Below are positions 22,510 through 30,682 of a DNA stretch of 45,612 nt, in pieces. A model generated the notes under the pieces. The model saw only the letters and a program-made list of their open reading frames with translations, was not told the origin of the DNA and made no database searches. Source of the stretch: an uncultured Lachnospiraceae bacterium. Its GTDB lineage: Bacteria > Bacillota > Clostridia > Lachnospirales > Lachnospiraceae. Numbering within the stretch: the stretch's first letter is position 1; each line of letters opens with the position of its first letter. The position numbers and the translations under genes were made by a program. The stretch covers positions 662-46,273 of the forward strand of contig CAJUSJ010000028.1 in NCBI GenBank assembly GCA_910588865.1, written 5' to 3'.

Positions 22510-23889
22510 ATGAAAAAAGCGGGAGTTATTGTTGCGGGATTCTTATTATTGGGAATGCTGATCGGCTGTTCTTCTTCTAGTGAAGAGCCCCAGACACAGA
22601 CAACAGTTTCTCAGACAGAAGACAATACCAGGGAGACCGAGGAAGAAAAGGAACCAGTAGAATCAGAAGCGGCGGGTAATTTGGATTCATCAGAAGAGAC
22701 CACGGAAGCGGCGACAACAATGGCTGAAACAACAGCGTTTATTCCGGATTTTAAAGACAAAACTCTGGCATTGGAATGCCAAGATATCATCGAACTCCCC
22801 GATACTTTAGGACACATTAGTTTTTCGTCCTCTCAGCCAGACGTGGTATCGGTAGATGAACATGGAACCCTTACAGCCCTTGCTGTCGGTACGGCGGATA
22901 TAACAGTCCAAATCAATGAGGAACCCTATATTTTTGAGGTAGTGGTAACAACGCCCGAGATTTCAGATACATCAATTACCAAAATCGCCGGCAATACGAC
23001 TCAGCTTTTTTTCTATGGAACAACAGGGGAGCCGGTTTTCAAAAGTGATAATCCGGCCATTGCCTCTGTAGACAAAGACGGAGTTGTGACAGCGGAGTTC
23101 ACTGGTTCAGGACAGTCCACCAAAATTCATGCCACTGTTGACGGGAAAGAATTTATTGTTGATGTTACTGTAGAACCAATACCACAGCTTTTAAGCACTT
23201 ATGAGATAACATTGCATCAAGATATCTCAAACAGCCCTGATGGAAAATATCAATATGAGGATATGAATTTGAGTCTTACGGGAAACGCGAATGAGATTAT
23301 GCATGTGGAACATGAAGAGTCCGGTGTATATCATTGTACTTTTGAGACCGTGCTGAATGTGGCAGATGGGGATTATTCTTCTGGTAACGATTACCCTCTA
23401 TACAGAACTTACTATATGGGGACGTATGAGACATCATATGCCAGGATATATTTAGCTGGCTCTTCCCAGGAGGCGGCTGTTATGATAAAATATCCAAATG
23501 GAGCGGAGTGTCAGAGCCAGATAAACTATACCCCTTGCGACGGCTACGGAATGATTGATATCCAGGTTCATGATGTAATAAGTTCAAGCGGAGTAATAGC
23601 CACGGTTCTTATTGATGGGTATACTTATACATTTGCGGTTGGGAGTCTTCCTGTGTTTCGGTATGAGCCAGGATTTGAAACCAAATTAGACACCAATTAC
23701 ATAGTTAAAGAATGCTCAGTTGGAGATACCATTGTTTGCCAAAGCGGCTCCTCTTCCGGGATTCGGTCAAATTCGAAAACCTTCTATGGATCTTCGTTTA
23801 TCTATGAAATAGCTGACAAGGTTTATGAGGCGGTGGAGAATGAGGCTATTAACTATGTGGTGGGCAGTATTTTTAAGCTTATCTTTTAG
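22510..23889 (+). CDS. Lipoprotein with bacterial Ig-like (BIG2) domains
   Basis: A 459-residue protein. Its N-terminus has a lipoprotein signal, MKKAGVIVAGFLLLGMLIGC, with the modified Cys at 20. A low-complexity linker rich in Ser, Thr and Glu (about 21-75) follows, then a BIG2 Ig-like domain (SSSQPDVVSVDEHGTLTALA, then VGTADITVQI, about 95-155) and a related, partly repeated module (KSDNPAIASVDKDGVVTAEF, about 175-230). The C-terminal 230 residues have no recognised domain. It is probably anchored outside the cell membrane, and may bind glycans or proteins (inference). It is more A+T-rich than its neighbours. Confidence 0.75.
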   Translation: MKKAGVIVAGFLLLGMLIGCSSSSEEPQTQTTVSQTEDNTRETEEEKEPVESEAAGNLDSSEETTEAATTMAETTAFIPDFKDKTLALECQDIIELPDTLGHISFSSSQPDVVSVDEHGTLTALAVGTADITVQINEEPYIFEVVVTTPEISDTSITKIAGNTTQLFFYGTTGEPVFKSDNPAIASVDKDGVVTAEFTGSGQSTKIHATVDGKEFIVDVTVEPIPQLLSTYEITLHQDISNSPDGKYQYEDMNLSLTGNANEIMHVEHEESGVYHCTFETVLNVADGDYSSGNDYPLYRTYYMGTYETSYARIYLAGSSQEAAVMIKYPNGAECQSQINYTPCDGYGMIDIQVHDVISSSGVIATVLIDGYTYTFAVGSLPVFRYEPGFETKLDTNYIVKECSVGDTIVCQSGSSSGIRSNSKTFYGSSFIYEIADKVYEAVENEAINYVVGSIFKLIF

Positions 23890-23892
23890 GTT

Positions 23893-23985
23893 AAACCATC
23901 ACGCGCCCGGGGGATGCGCACAAAATGCCAAAAGCAGGCATTTTGGCGCGTCATACGGTCAGTGCGCAAGCGTGCGGACCTTTCA
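23893..23985. repeat. Palindromic intergenic repeat (copy 3)
   Basis: Reverse-strand unit of the 16656 type at 23893-23920. A 9-base-pair hairpin, CAAAATGCC (921-929) with GGCATTTTG (937-945), is extended by GCGC/GCGC outside. Then comes TCATACGGTCAGTGCGCAAG (from 23951), which matches the unit at 13439 with small differences. It lies just after the lipoprotein gene. Confidence 0.65.
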
Positions 23986-24050
23986 TAGTAATATAAAACA
24001 AAATCTGTATGATGAGAGAAAAAGGGGTCTATTGTGAGATAGATCTAAAT

Positions 24051-24088
24051 AGGGGCGGAGATGACGCGTACGCGTTATCTCCGCCCCT
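24051..24088. terminator. 18-base-pair hairpin between convergent genes
   Basis: AGGGGCGGAGATGACGCG (24051-24068) pairs with CGCGTTATCTCCGCCCCT (24071-24088), with one G-U pair and a loop of two bases. It lies between the lipoprotein (plus) and the BCCT gene (minus). It lacks a T run but could block transcripts from both sides. Confidence 0.6.
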
Positions 24089-24169
24089 GATATATCGCGG
24101 GATGGTATATATGAATGGTTCCAACAGTCTTTAGGCCATGGGCGGGGGAAAAATTACTGTCGCGTATAA

Positions 24170-25705
24170 TCACTTCATTTCATCTAGATACTCTCCCGCA
24201 TCCTTAAAGAAACTCCCAATAATCAGCAAGATAATTCCTCCTACCGGAAACGCCGCGATGATGGACACGGATTGTAAGTTGGCCATGGAGCTGTCGGAGA
24301 AGATCAGGGCAATGGGCAGCAGCATCAGCAGCACGGCCCAGAACAGCTTCACGTTCTTGTGAGGCTCCGCGCCCTCAGGCAATTCCTTGTAGGAGTAGGT
24401 GGCAGCCACCATGGTCAGGGCGTCGAAGGAGGTGGCGTAGAAAGCCACCATGGTCACAGCCAGGAGCACAAGGCCCGCCTGGGCCAGGGGAAGGGTCTTC
24501 ATGATGGTCATGATCACCTGGTACAGATCCCCGGTGCTCTCATACAGGGCCATCAGGTCCAATTTTCCCGTCATCTGCAGATTCAGGCTGTAATTGCCCA
24601 GGATGATAAAAGAGGTAAATGTGCCTGCCAGCCCGTAAAAGTATCCGCCCAGGACAGTCTGACGGATGGTCCGGCCCCTGCTGATGGAACCGATAAAAAA
24701 CGGCGTGGCCACGCACCATACCATCCAATAGGCCCAGTAAAAAATGGTCCAGTTTTGAGGAAATGAGGTGGTTCGCAGGGAATCTGTCCAGGTGGACAGG
24801 GCCAGAAAGTTCTGGGCCAGGTTCCCTATGGCGGTTATGCCGGTCTCGATGGTGTACCGGGGCTGCCCTCCGGCTATGAGCACATAGGCCAGCAGTGCGA
24901 AAAATAAGTAGGAGCAGGACGCGGCCAGCTTTGCCACCCCCTTCATGCCAAAGTACACGGTGACCGTATAGGTAACGCAGATGATCACCAGAATCAGGAT
25001 GGTCAGGAGATGGTTCTGGGTCAGGCCCAGCACCTGGCTGACCGCGGCGGAGAGCAGAGGCGTGGCCAGGGAGAAGGTGGTGGCGGTGCCTGCCAGCAGG
25101 GCGAAGACAGCCATCAGGTCTATAAGCTTCCCCCAGAACCCGTCTACCCGGCTGCCCAGAAGGGGGCGGCAGGCTTCCGAGTATTTCTGCTTGTTTCGTC
25201 TCCGCACATGGAGCATAAAGCCGAAAGCCACGGCCAGGGTTACATAAAAGCTCCAGGGGATAGGCCCCCAGTGGAAAAGAGGGTAGGTGGAGGCCCAGTC
25301 CTGCATATCCCCCATCTGGGTGATCCGGGGCTCTCCCGCGTACAGGATCCATTCACATAAGGAATAGAACAGGATATCTGCCGCGAGACCCGCGGTAAAC
25401 ATCATGGAACCCCACTGAAAAGAGGAGTACTGGGGCTTTTCGCCATCCCCCAGGCGGATCTTTCCGTACCTGGAAAACGCGATATACAAAGAGCACAGAA
25501 AGATGCCAAGGCCCATAAGAAGGTAGCAGCTGCCAAGCTCGTCTCCCAGGAAGTACCGGATAGAGGCCACCACATTTCCAGAACCTTCCGGGTTCTTAAA
25601 AAATATGGCGCACAGCAGCAGGATAACGGCAAAGGGGATCACCGTGGTAATCCAGTCCAGCTGTCCGGCCAGGCCGCCAGGAGCGGTTTTTAATGTCTTT
25701 TTCAT
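24170..25705 (-). CDS. BCCT-family betaine/carnitine/choline transporter
   Basis: A 511-residue transporter with twelve predicted helices. The family signature in helix 8 is clear: NWTIFYWAYWMVWCVATPFF followed by ISRGRTIRQ. Soluble ends are short. The helix 3 stretch reads TAGLAADILFYSLCEWILY, without the GxGxG pattern of the sodium-betaine carriers, so the substrate and ion cannot be assigned. It would import trimethylammonium compounds as osmolytes or carbon sources. The ATG has GGAGGA before it. No osmosensory C-terminal extension is seen. Confidence 0.88.
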   Translation of the reverse strand: MKKTLKTAPGGLAGQLDWITTVIPFAVILLLCAIFFKNPEGSGNVVASIRYFLGDELGSCYLLMGLGIFLCSLYIAFSRYGKIRLGDGEKPQYSSFQWGSMMFTAGLAADILFYSLCEWILYAGEPRITQMGDMQDWASTYPLFHWGPIPWSFYVTLAVAFGFMLHVRRRNKQKYSEACRPLLGSRVDGFWGKLIDLMAVFALLAGTATTFSLATPLLSAAVSQVLGLTQNHLLTILILVIICVTYTVTVYFGMKGVAKLAASCSYLFFALLAYVLIAGGQPRYTIETGITAIGNLAQNFLALSTWTDSLRTTSFPQNWTIFYWAYWMVWCVATPFFIGSISRGRTIRQTVLGGYFYGLAGTFTSFIILGNYSLNLQMTGKLDLMALYESTGDLYQVIMTIMKTLPLAQAGLVLLAVTMVAFYATSFDALTMVAATYSYKELPEGAEPHKNVKLFWAVLLMLLPIALIFSDSSMANLQSVSIIAAFPVGGIILLIIGSFFKDAGEYLDEMK

Positions 25706-25721
25706 GATGATTCCTCCATAA

Positions 25722-25785
25722 TGTTCAAAAAAAATAAAATAGTTAATATATTGAACATAATATCATCAAAACCAGAAAATGGCAA
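25722..25785 (-). promoter_or_regulatory. Promoter and operator-like dyad of the BCCT gene
   Basis: On the minus strand TTGCCA (complement of 25780-25785) and TATTAT (complement of 25757-25762) have a 17-base spacer. TGTTCAA (25722-25728) and TTGAACA (25751-25757) form a perfect inverted repeat just downstream of the -10, so a repressor bound there would block transcription (inference). Confidence 0.6.
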
Positions 25786-25901
25786 GAGGGAAATATGAAG
25801 ATTTTATGACGTTTTATGAAAACCCCTACAAAAATAAAGGATTTTCCTATATAATACTTGAGTTATCACCGATTAGAGAAGGAATATGAGGAGGAATCAG
25901 G

Positions 25902-26393
25902 ATGAAACGGTGGATTTTATTGCTTGTATGCATTTGTTTATTAAGCGGCTGCACCAAGAGCAACATTGTGCCCCAGAACAGCGATGAACAGTACGGGGAT
26001 GTGCCCGCGCCGGTAGGGGGAATCGTTTGGGAGCAGTTGTGGGAAGATTTTGACGCGGTTTACGCGGACACTAATGAGTATCCTTTTGTAGAGACAGTCA
26101 ACGCCGGGGTGTATCCGGAGGACGGACAGATCAAGTTTTTCCTGTTGCTGAACACGACCATCTCCGATGAGGAGGCAGCGGAGTTTGCCACCACGGTGAT
26201 CAAGGGGTTCAACGACCTGATCGCGGAGCAGAACAGCAACTACAGCGTGTCAGGGGATGACTTCTACGGCGGATTTGTCAGTGAGTATGATATCTACGTC
26301 ATGGTAGCGCCTGATGACACCAAGGACGATGAGGCAACCTGGATCCTGGAGGACAACATACCGGCGGGAGAGTACAGGCCGGTACAGGCCTGA
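25902..26393 (+). CDS. Small lipoprotein of unknown function
   Basis: A 163-residue protein with a lipoprotein signal, MKRWILLLVCICLLSGC, and the lipidated Cys at 17. The mature part is acidic, with one compact alpha/beta domain (WEQLWEDFDAVYADTNEYPF, VNAGVYPEDGQIKFFLLLNT). TATAAT at 25850-25855 with a weak -35 lies upstream, and GAGGAG precedes the ATG. No family was recognised. The gene converges with the phospholipase-like gene. Confidence 0.75.
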   Translation: MKRWILLLVCICLLSGCTKSNIVPQNSDEQYGDVPAPVGGIVWEQLWEDFDAVYADTNEYPFVETVNAGVYPEDGQIKFFLLLNTTISDEEAAEFATTVIKGFNDLIAEQNSNYSVSGDDFYGGFVSEYDIYVMVAPDDTKDDEATWILEDNIPAGEYRPVQA

Positions 26394-26625
26394 GTCCGGC
26401 TCTTATTGGCTATTACTTTAAAAGTCCATCGCCGCAGGCGATCTGAATTCAGGTATGCCAAGCGCGCCCGCCAGACTTTCATGGATGGTGGCGCATCCGC
26501 TGCCGGGCGCATGAAGGTTTACTTTCGTGAAAGCTCCCCATGGACTGCCCTCTAAAAGTCCGGCGGTATACAGGAATGGGTATCGCTTGTTGGGCAGCGG
26601 ATCGCCCTTTTGCGAAAAAACAGCA
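26394..26625. repeat. Palindromic intergenic repeat (copy 4) and gap
   Basis: No gene lies here. ATCGCCGCAGGCGAT (26428-26442) is the hairpin core also seen inverted in copy 1. It is followed by a G+C-rich unit at 26451-26482 and GGTGGCGCATCCGCTGCCGG from 26486, which matches copy 2. The remainder to 26625 shows nothing further. Copy 4 carries all three modules that the other copies have separately. Confidence 0.65.
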
Positions 26626-26677
26626 GGGTCTGCCTGTCCCGGTCTGAGAATCGGGGCAGGCAGACCCTGGTCTTTTT
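26626..26677. terminator. Bidirectional terminator between convergent genes
   Basis: A 16-base-pair stem with one G-U pair runs from GGGTCTGCCTGTCCCG (26626-26641) to CGGGGCAGGCAGACCC (26652-26667). TGGTCTTTTT follows on the plus side and GCGAAAAAACAGCA on the other, giving T runs in both directions. Confidence 0.85.
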
Positions 26678-26765
26678 ATGTACACGGGGCGGAAAGAAAA
26701 TGTGGCCGTTTGTACGGCCCCTCCCCTGCTCCATTGCCGCCTGAAGATGGCTGGGCGGGATGTCC

Positions 26766-27743
26766 TCAGTCCACCTCCAGGCCGCTGTGGTAGGAATAAT
26801 TGCCCAGCTCCTGGATCAGCGGGGCAAAGCTCTCCTGGGTCACAGGCATGCCCTGGGTGATGGCCTTGTTGGCCATGTAGTAGACCGTGCGGCATTTGGC
26901 CAGGCACTGGCGGAACAGCTCCGGAAATGACTGGGTGGAGGCGAGTTTTTTATCCCAGGGGTTGCACCAGGTCTCGTGGTCTGAGTTTAAACTCCAACCT
27001 GGATTGGCCACATGGTCGGTCACCAGCTTTCGGGAGGCCACGGGACTTGAGAGAAACAGGTTTTCAAAAAACTGGATGCTGTCCCGCTTGATTCCCGAAG
27101 GATCTGATAAGGTACGGCAGCCAAACCGGATAGCTAGCACGGAGCGGTGGACCATCCTGGGAGATACCTGGAAATTATTCTTGTAGGAGATGGGGTAATA
27201 AGCCTGGTTGATACATTGGGACAGAAGTCTGGAGAGAAACTGGATCTCCTGGCCGTTGAGGCAGATGGTGGCTGCCTGGTTGAATTCTGAAGGTTTTTTC
27301 TTCTTATATTTTCTCAAAAGCAGCGCGTCGATGTCATTTTCCACCTCTGCGTGAAGGCCGTGGTGCTGGGCACTTGGGTTATCGATGTCATACTGGATAC
27401 GTCCGTAGACATAAGGGTGGCAGATGTAGTCCCCAATATAGTGGCACACATACCCGCAGAAATAGGCCATGGCCTGCTCCCTCTGCTGTCTTGACGGGAT
27501 CTGGATCAGTTCCTTTAAGTATACCTGAAAGAACAGGCTCACATGGTGCTCGTGCATGTAGGAGCCTACATTGCGGTAATCCCTGTGGCGGAGAATGGGG
27601 ATGTTGTAAAAAAACATGTCAGGCCCCTGGAGCCCCAGCTGGTAGAGCCAGCGGTATTTGGAGATAATGTGTTTCAGCTGATTGGAAGGAAGATCATTGT
27701 AGGCCTTCATTCCCAGAATGTAATGGGTGGTAAAGCCAGGCAT
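26766..27743 (-). CDS. Zinc-dependent phospholipase C-like protein
   Basis: A 325-residue all-helical protein of the zinc-dependent phospholipase C/P1-nuclease-like group. Metal ligands are plausible in MPGFTTHYILG at the start, QGPDMFFYNIP near residue 40, FCGYVCHYIGDYICHPYV near 95 and HHGLHAEVENDID near 128. There is no signal peptide or membrane segment, unlike secreted toxins of this family, so it is probably cytosolic and its substrate is unknown. AGGAGGTG precedes the ATG. The family-level call is fairly sure, the activity is not. Confidence 0.75.
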   Translation of the reverse strand: MPGFTTHYILGMKAYNDLPSNQLKHIISKYRWLYQLGLQGPDMFFYNIPILRHRDYRNVGSYMHEHHVSLFFQVYLKELIQIPSRQQREQAMAYFCGYVCHYIGDYICHPYVYGRIQYDIDNPSAQHHGLHAEVENDIDALLLRKYKKKKPSEFNQAATICLNGQEIQFLSRLLSQCINQAYYPISYKNNFQVSPRMVHRSVLAIRFGCRTLSDPSGIKRDSIQFFENLFLSSPVASRKLVTDHVANPGWSLNSDHETWCNPWDKKLASTQSFPELFRQCLAKCRTVYYMANKAITQGMPVTQESFAPLIQELGNYSYHSGLEVD

Positions 27744-27776
27744 ATGGCACCTCCTGAAAATATGTATATTAATTTA

Positions 27777-27782
27777 ATTATA
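27777..27782 (-). promoter_or_regulatory. TATAAT -10 box of the phospholipase-like gene
   Basis: The complement of ATTATA (27777-27782) is TATAAT on the minus strand, 33 bases upstream of the start. The -35 is weak. Confidence 0.4.
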
Positions 27783-27813
27783 CCATGTTTTTCAAGGTGA
27801 TTAAAGCATATAT

Positions 27814-27842
27814 TTGATGGGAAATTTTTGGAATAGTTTAAT
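27814..27842 (+). promoter_or_regulatory. Promoter of the AGCS symporter gene
   Basis: TTGATG (27814-27819) and TTTAAT (27837-27842) have a 17-base spacer, 42 bases upstream of the start. Confidence 0.5.
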
Positions 27843-27884
27843 CGGGACGGGAATACAAGGTAAAAAAGACATCCGGAGGATCAG

Positions 27885-29279
27885 ATGATTCATTGGATCC
27901 ACAGCCTTGTATGGGGACCGGCGCTTTTGGGGCTTCTTTTGTTTGCCGGCCTGTTTTTCACCTTTCAGTCACATGGGTTTCAGTTTTGGGGCATCCGTCT
28001 GTGGTGGCGGGCCACAGTGGGAAGCCTGTTTGCCGGATCAAAGGACCCGAATCAGGAAGAGGACCGGGATATAAAAGAGAACTCTGTGAACAAACTTCAG
28101 TCCGCCTGTACGGCCCTGGCCGCCACCATAGGCACAGGCAATATTGTGGGGGTGGCCTCGGCCCTGACCGCTGGAGGTCCAGGGGCCATCTTCTGGATGT
28201 GGGTTTCCGCCGGGCTGGGGATGATGACCGCCTACGCGGAGACCAGCCTGGGGATCCGGTACCGCTACCGGGATCCGGCGGGAAGATGGGTCTGCGGTCC
28301 CATGGTCTATCTGGAGAGAGGGCTTAAAAGTCCTGGGCTGAGCCTGTTCTATGGGCTTCTGTGTCTATTGGCCTCCCTGGGCATGGGCAGCATGGTCCAG
28401 TCCAATTCCGCGGCCCAGACCATCCATTATCTCACAGGCCTTCCCCCGGTTTTCTGCGCCGCCGTCATTACCGGAGTGGTGGTTTTTGTGGCCTGGGGCG
28501 GCACCCGGCGGGTAACCGGTGTGACCGAAAAGCTGGTTCCCCTTTCCGCGGGCATCTATCTCCTGTTCTCCGGGGCAGTGCTTTTTAAATGCCGGGCCCA
28601 GGTGCCCAGGGCCTTTTGGGAGATCTTTCAGTGCGCCTTGTTCCCTAAGTCGGTGTTGGGAGGCATAGGCGGGTATGGCATAAGCAGAAGCTTCCGGTAC
28701 GGCATTGCCAGAGGGGTGTTCTCCAACGAGGCGGGACTTGGGAGCCTCGCGGGGCTTCACGGGGCCACAGATAATACCACGGCTGAGGAGCAGGGGATGT
28801 GGGCCATGTTTGAGGTGTTCTTTGACACCATCGTGATCTGTACAATGACAGCCCTGGTGATCCTGTGTGTCGCGGGAGGGGGCCGGGGGCTGGCGGAGAA
28901 CTCCTATGACGGCGCTGTGCTGACAGCCTGGTGCTTTGAGGAAGCTTTAGGGGAGGCGGGACAGTACCTGGTATCGATTTCCATGGTGGTCTTCGCCTTT
29001 GCCACCATGATCGCCTGGTACTATCTGGGAAGGCAGACACTGGGAGGGGTCCTGGACTGGCTGAGAAAGAGAACCGGGATCTCACAAAAAGCCTGTCAAA
29101 GGGCAGAGGCCCTGTACCTGATCCTCTTTGGTTACGCGGTGTTTCTGGGATGCGTCAGCGGCTTAAGGGCTGTGTGGGAATTGTCCGACATCTGGAACGG
29201 GCTTATGGCATTTCCCAATATCCTCGCTCTTCTGATTCTGCGCAGGAGGGTTCCTGGTGTCAGGAGCGGCGATTTTTGA
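27885..29279 (+). CDS. Alanine/glycine:cation symporter (AGCS family)
   Basis: A 464-residue permease with about eleven transmembrane helices, bringing in alanine or glycine with Na+. The family signatures are visible: SVNKLQSACTALAATIGTGN near residue 66 followed by IVGVASALTAGGPGAIFWMW, then YAETSLGIRYR, and GVFSNEAGLGSLAGLHGA near 280. CGGAGG precedes the ATG. Length is normal. The Na+/Ca2+ antiporter downstream on the same strand has its own promoter. Confidence 0.92.
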   Translation: MIHWIHSLVWGPALLGLLLFAGLFFTFQSHGFQFWGIRLWWRATVGSLFAGSKDPNQEEDRDIKENSVNKLQSACTALAATIGTGNIVGVASALTAGGPGAIFWMWVSAGLGMMTAYAETSLGIRYRYRDPAGRWVCGPMVYLERGLKSPGLSLFYGLLCLLASLGMGSMVQSNSAAQTIHYLTGLPPVFCAAVITGVVVFVAWGGTRRVTGVTEKLVPLSAGIYLLFSGAVLFKCRAQVPRAFWEIFQCALFPKSVLGGIGGYGISRSFRYGIARGVFSNEAGLGSLAGLHGATDNTTAEEQGMWAMFEVFFDTIVICTMTALVILCVAGGGRGLAENSYDGAVLTAWCFEEALGEAGQYLVSISMVVFAFATMIAWYYLGRQTLGGVLDWLRKRTGISQKACQRAEALYLILFGYAVFLGCVSGLRAVWELSDIWNGLMAFPNILALLILRRRVPGVRSGDF

Positions 29280-29367
29280 GTTCCTTTTACAAAATCGTTG
29301 CTGTTTACATGGGGCATGTGAACCGTAACGCCTGCGGTATATGTCCGGCCCGAGTTTCTGCCAGTCC

Positions 29368-29396
29368 TTGACAAAACGGGTGTACTGCAATATACT
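29368..29396 (+). promoter_or_regulatory. Promoter of the Na+/Ca2+ antiporter
   Basis: TTGACA (29368-29373) and TATACT (29391-29396) are separated by 17 bases, 70 bases upstream of the start. Both boxes are near consensus. Confidence 0.8.
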
Positions 29397-29465
29397 GCTA
29401 TCAACAATTAGACGCCAGCCGGGATCTTCGGGGTTTTGGCAAGTCAGTGAAAGGAGAGAAAGGGT

Positions 29466-30404
29466 ATGGAGTATATATTGCTGATAGCGGGTTTTGTGTT
29501 GCTGATCAAGGGCGCGGATTTTTTTGTGGAGGGAAGTTCCTCTGTGGCCAGGCTGCTGCGGATCCCCACCATCATCATAGGGCTGACCATTGTGGCCTTT
29601 GGAACCAGCGCGCCGGAGCTGGCGGTGAGCTTATCAGCCTCCCTGGCGGACAGCAATGATATCGCGGTGGGAAATGTAATTGGTTCCAATATTTTTAATC
29701 TTCTGGTGGTCATAGGGGCCTGCGGCGTAGTGGCTCCTTTGGCGGTGGACAAGAAGATCCTTTACGGCGATTATCTTTTCGGGATTATGGTTACAGCGGT
29801 CATGCTGGCTCTGTTTATCAGGGACAGGGTTTTAAGCCGGGTGGATGGCTGTCTTCTGCTGGCGATTTTCGGGTATTTCCTGTTTCAGATGATAAGGAAT
29901 ACCCTGGCAAGCAGGGCAGCCGGAGGAACCCCTTCCGTTGAAGAGGTTTCAAAACCCCAGAACCCTGTAAAGAGCGTGATTTTTATCGCCGGAGGTCTGT
30001 CCGCCATTGTCTGGGGCGGAGACTTGGTGGTGAACAACGCCAGCCTTATTGCCGCCTCTTTCGGCCTGAGCGAGACCCTCATTGGTCTTACGGTGGTGGC
30101 CTTCGGCACATCCCTGCCAGAGCTGGTGACTTCCGTGGTGGCGTCAAAAAAAGGCGAGAACAGCCTGGCCCTGGGCAATGTGATCGGTTCCAATATTTTT
30201 AACATCCTCATGGTGCTGGCCCTCTCCGCGGCCATCAGCCCCATGAAAGTAGACCCGCTGTCTGTCTTTGACGCTGTGTTCCTCATCGTGTCCAGCTGTC
30301 TGGTCTGGTATTTTGCCAAGACTAAAGGAGTGATCAGCCGGGCAGAAGGGGTGATGATGCTATTACTATATGGGATTTACACAGTATACATTATTGTCCG
30401 GTAA
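29466..30404 (+). CDS. Na+/Ca2+ antiporter (YrbG-like)
   Basis: A 312-residue CaCA-family exchanger with ten helices in two inverted halves. The two alpha repeats are VAFGTSAPELAVS with GNVIGSNIFN (about residues 43-78) and VAFGTSLPELVTS with GNVIGSNIFN (about 210-245), which form the ion site. It exports Ca2+ in exchange for Na+. GGAGAG precedes the ATG. It converges with the ATP-grasp gene. Confidence 0.93.
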   Translation: MEYILLIAGFVLLIKGADFFVEGSSSVARLLRIPTIIIGLTIVAFGTSAPELAVSLSASLADSNDIAVGNVIGSNIFNLLVVIGACGVVAPLAVDKKILYGDYLFGIMVTAVMLALFIRDRVLSRVDGCLLLAIFGYFLFQMIRNTLASRAAGGTPSVEEVSKPQNPVKSVIFIAGGLSAIVWGGDLVVNNASLIAASFGLSETLIGLTVVAFGTSLPELVTSVVASKKGENSLALGNVIGSNIFNILMVLALSAAISPMKVDPLSVFDAVFLIVSSCLVWYFAKTKGVISRAEGVMMLLLYGIYTVYIIVR

Positions 30405-30434
30405 AACTTGCCGGTTCAAAAAGATCTGGCACAT

Positions 30435-30483
30435 ACGCAAAAAACCGATGCTGGCTATGGGGAGCAGCGTCGGTCTTTTGCGT
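30435..30483. terminator. Bidirectional terminator after the antiporter
   Basis: A 19-position stem (30435-30453 with 30465-30483) has one mismatch and one G-U pair. It begins ACGCAAAAAACCG and ends CGGTCTTTTGCGT, so A and T runs allow stopping in both directions. A second perfect hairpin, GAGCTGATAA with TTATCAGCTC (30506-30531), follows. Confidence 0.8.
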
Positions 30484-30682
30484 CATAAAGGGATAAAAGG
30501 GAGGAGAGCTGATAAATTATATTATCAGCTCAAGTATTATGAAAAAAATCTTATAAGCACTTTGGCACTTTGCATCAACTTGTTTTCTGTTGATGGTTAT
30601 AGTATACGCGGCAATCATGAAGAAATCATGATAATTGTGTAAAAGGTTTTTGAATGATTTTTGAATAAAATATGAACGGAGC

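Noticed and set aside
24981..25360. Plus-strand frames opposite the BCCT gene
   Set aside because: They are shadows of the real minus-strand transporter, whose motifs are clear.
26766..27743. Secreted alpha-toxin-like phospholipase C
   Set aside because: No signal peptide and no C-terminal membrane-binding domain are seen; the family resemblance does not show a toxin.
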